From Gaiellales bacterium (lineage in GTDB: Bacteria > Actinomycetota > Thermoleophilia > Gaiellales > JAICJC01), in NCBI GenBank assembly GCA_036403155.1, contig DASWRM010000021.1, forward strand, positions 1-46,618: a stretch of 46,618 bases of DNA. The letters are read 5' to 3'. The first letter of the stretch is position 1. Each line of letters opens with the position of its first letter. The translations under genes were made by a program, and so were the position numbers. Shown here piece by piece: positions 46,372 through 46,618 of this stretch. The notes under the pieces are model-generated. The model saw only the letters and a list, made by a program, of their open reading frames with translations. It was not told where the DNA came from and did no database searches.

Positions 46372-46618
46372 TCAGGCCACCGACACCTGGTCGGTCCACG
46401 TCTGCCCCATCGCCGACGCCCGAAGACCGGAGAGGCCGGCGCGCGTCGCCGAGAGGTAGTTGTAGAAGTAGGCGAAGATGATCGGCGTCTCGTCGAGCAG
46501 CAGCTCCTGGAGCTGCTTGGCGTAGCCGCGCTGGCTCTGCAGATCGACAGCGCCGATGTACTGGGCCACCAGCTTGTCGTACTGCGGGTTCTTGAAGTGG
46601 GCCGCGTTCCAGGTGCCG
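46372..46618 (-). CDS. C-terminal end of an SBP_bac_5 (DppA/OppA-type) solute-binding protein
   Basis: The last 82 codons of a gene running off the right edge: TWNAAHFKNPQYDKLVAQYI, QRGYAKQLQELLLDETPIIFAYFYNYLSATRAGLSGLRASAMG. The 'Q..L.....P.I..Y.......' pattern and final 'DQVSVA' fit the family's C-terminus. It is the presumed exported receptor for the importer encoded just downstream on the same strand. Confidence 0.85.
   Translation of the reverse strand, partial: GTWNAAHFKNPQYDKLVAQYIGAVDLQSQRGYAKQLQELLLDETPIIFAYFYNYLSATRAGLSGLRASAMGQTWTDQVSVA

Overview
The window is GC-rich bacterial DNA, about 70% G+C by eye, with strong G/C third-position bias and tightly packed genes that often overlap at their start and stop codons. 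A LexA with a GAAC-N4-GTTC operator, an Eis-type acetyltransferase, NTG starts and a bacterial type A RNase P RNA point to Actinomycetota. The gene mix fits a soil Thermoleophilia-like lineage, but that placement is inference.

Layout. 1-1358: the 5' end of a gene running off the left edge and an M20 peptidase. 1559-4338: an AT-richer 2.7-kb insertion bounded by 29-bp imperfect inverted repeats inside perfect 18-bp direct repeats. It carries an HNH nuclease, a HEPN-type RNase candidate and an overlapping P-loop kinase, and it sits just upstream of the lexA promoter. 4333-7137: lexA with a coupled zinc-ribbon gene, an orphan solute-binding lipoprotein, a secreted protein and rnpB. 7209-13949: amidase, PNPOx-fold protein, a divergent pair of M20 amidohydrolase and hutF (histidine breakdown), an acyl-CoA dehydrogenase and small proteins. 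14003-19895: a tiny LPFTG protein, a phosphatase, an IMPase-like phosphatase, then a large SF2 helicase, a cold-shock protein and IF-1 in a row. 19998-27060: lipoprotein, siroheme-type dehydrogenase, CBS protein, pruA, PilZ protein, a DMT exporter, and a LysR regulator divergent from phosphoribulokinase.

27047-31106 is a three-gene minus-strand operon: an MttB-like methyltransferase, an enolase-superfamily enzyme, and an aromatic-amino-acid-lyase homologue whose MIO-forming Ala-Ser-Gly is absent. I read it as a candidate pathway for a quaternary or trimethylated amine. 31195-39230 holds an oxidoreductase, an acetyltransferase, cupins, an ATP-grasp enzyme, a core-type MetE homologue, a pair of ~72-bp intergenic repeats, and an AraC regulator followed by an acyl-CoA-dehydrogenase-like protein lacking the usual catalytic Glu and a dioxygenase-like cupin.

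39237-46618 is one long minus-strand chain. It comprises an oligopeptide-type ABC importer (solute-binding protein, two permeases, two ATPases fused in one chain), a zinc alcohol dehydrogenase, a formaldehyde-activating-enzyme (Fae) homologue, a mandelate-racemase-type enzyme and a DUF1232 membrane protein. All junctions after the first permease overlap by 1-4 bases. It looks like an uptake-and-catabolism operon with an unusual C1 component.

No tRNA, rRNA, CRISPR array, transposase or integrase was seen.
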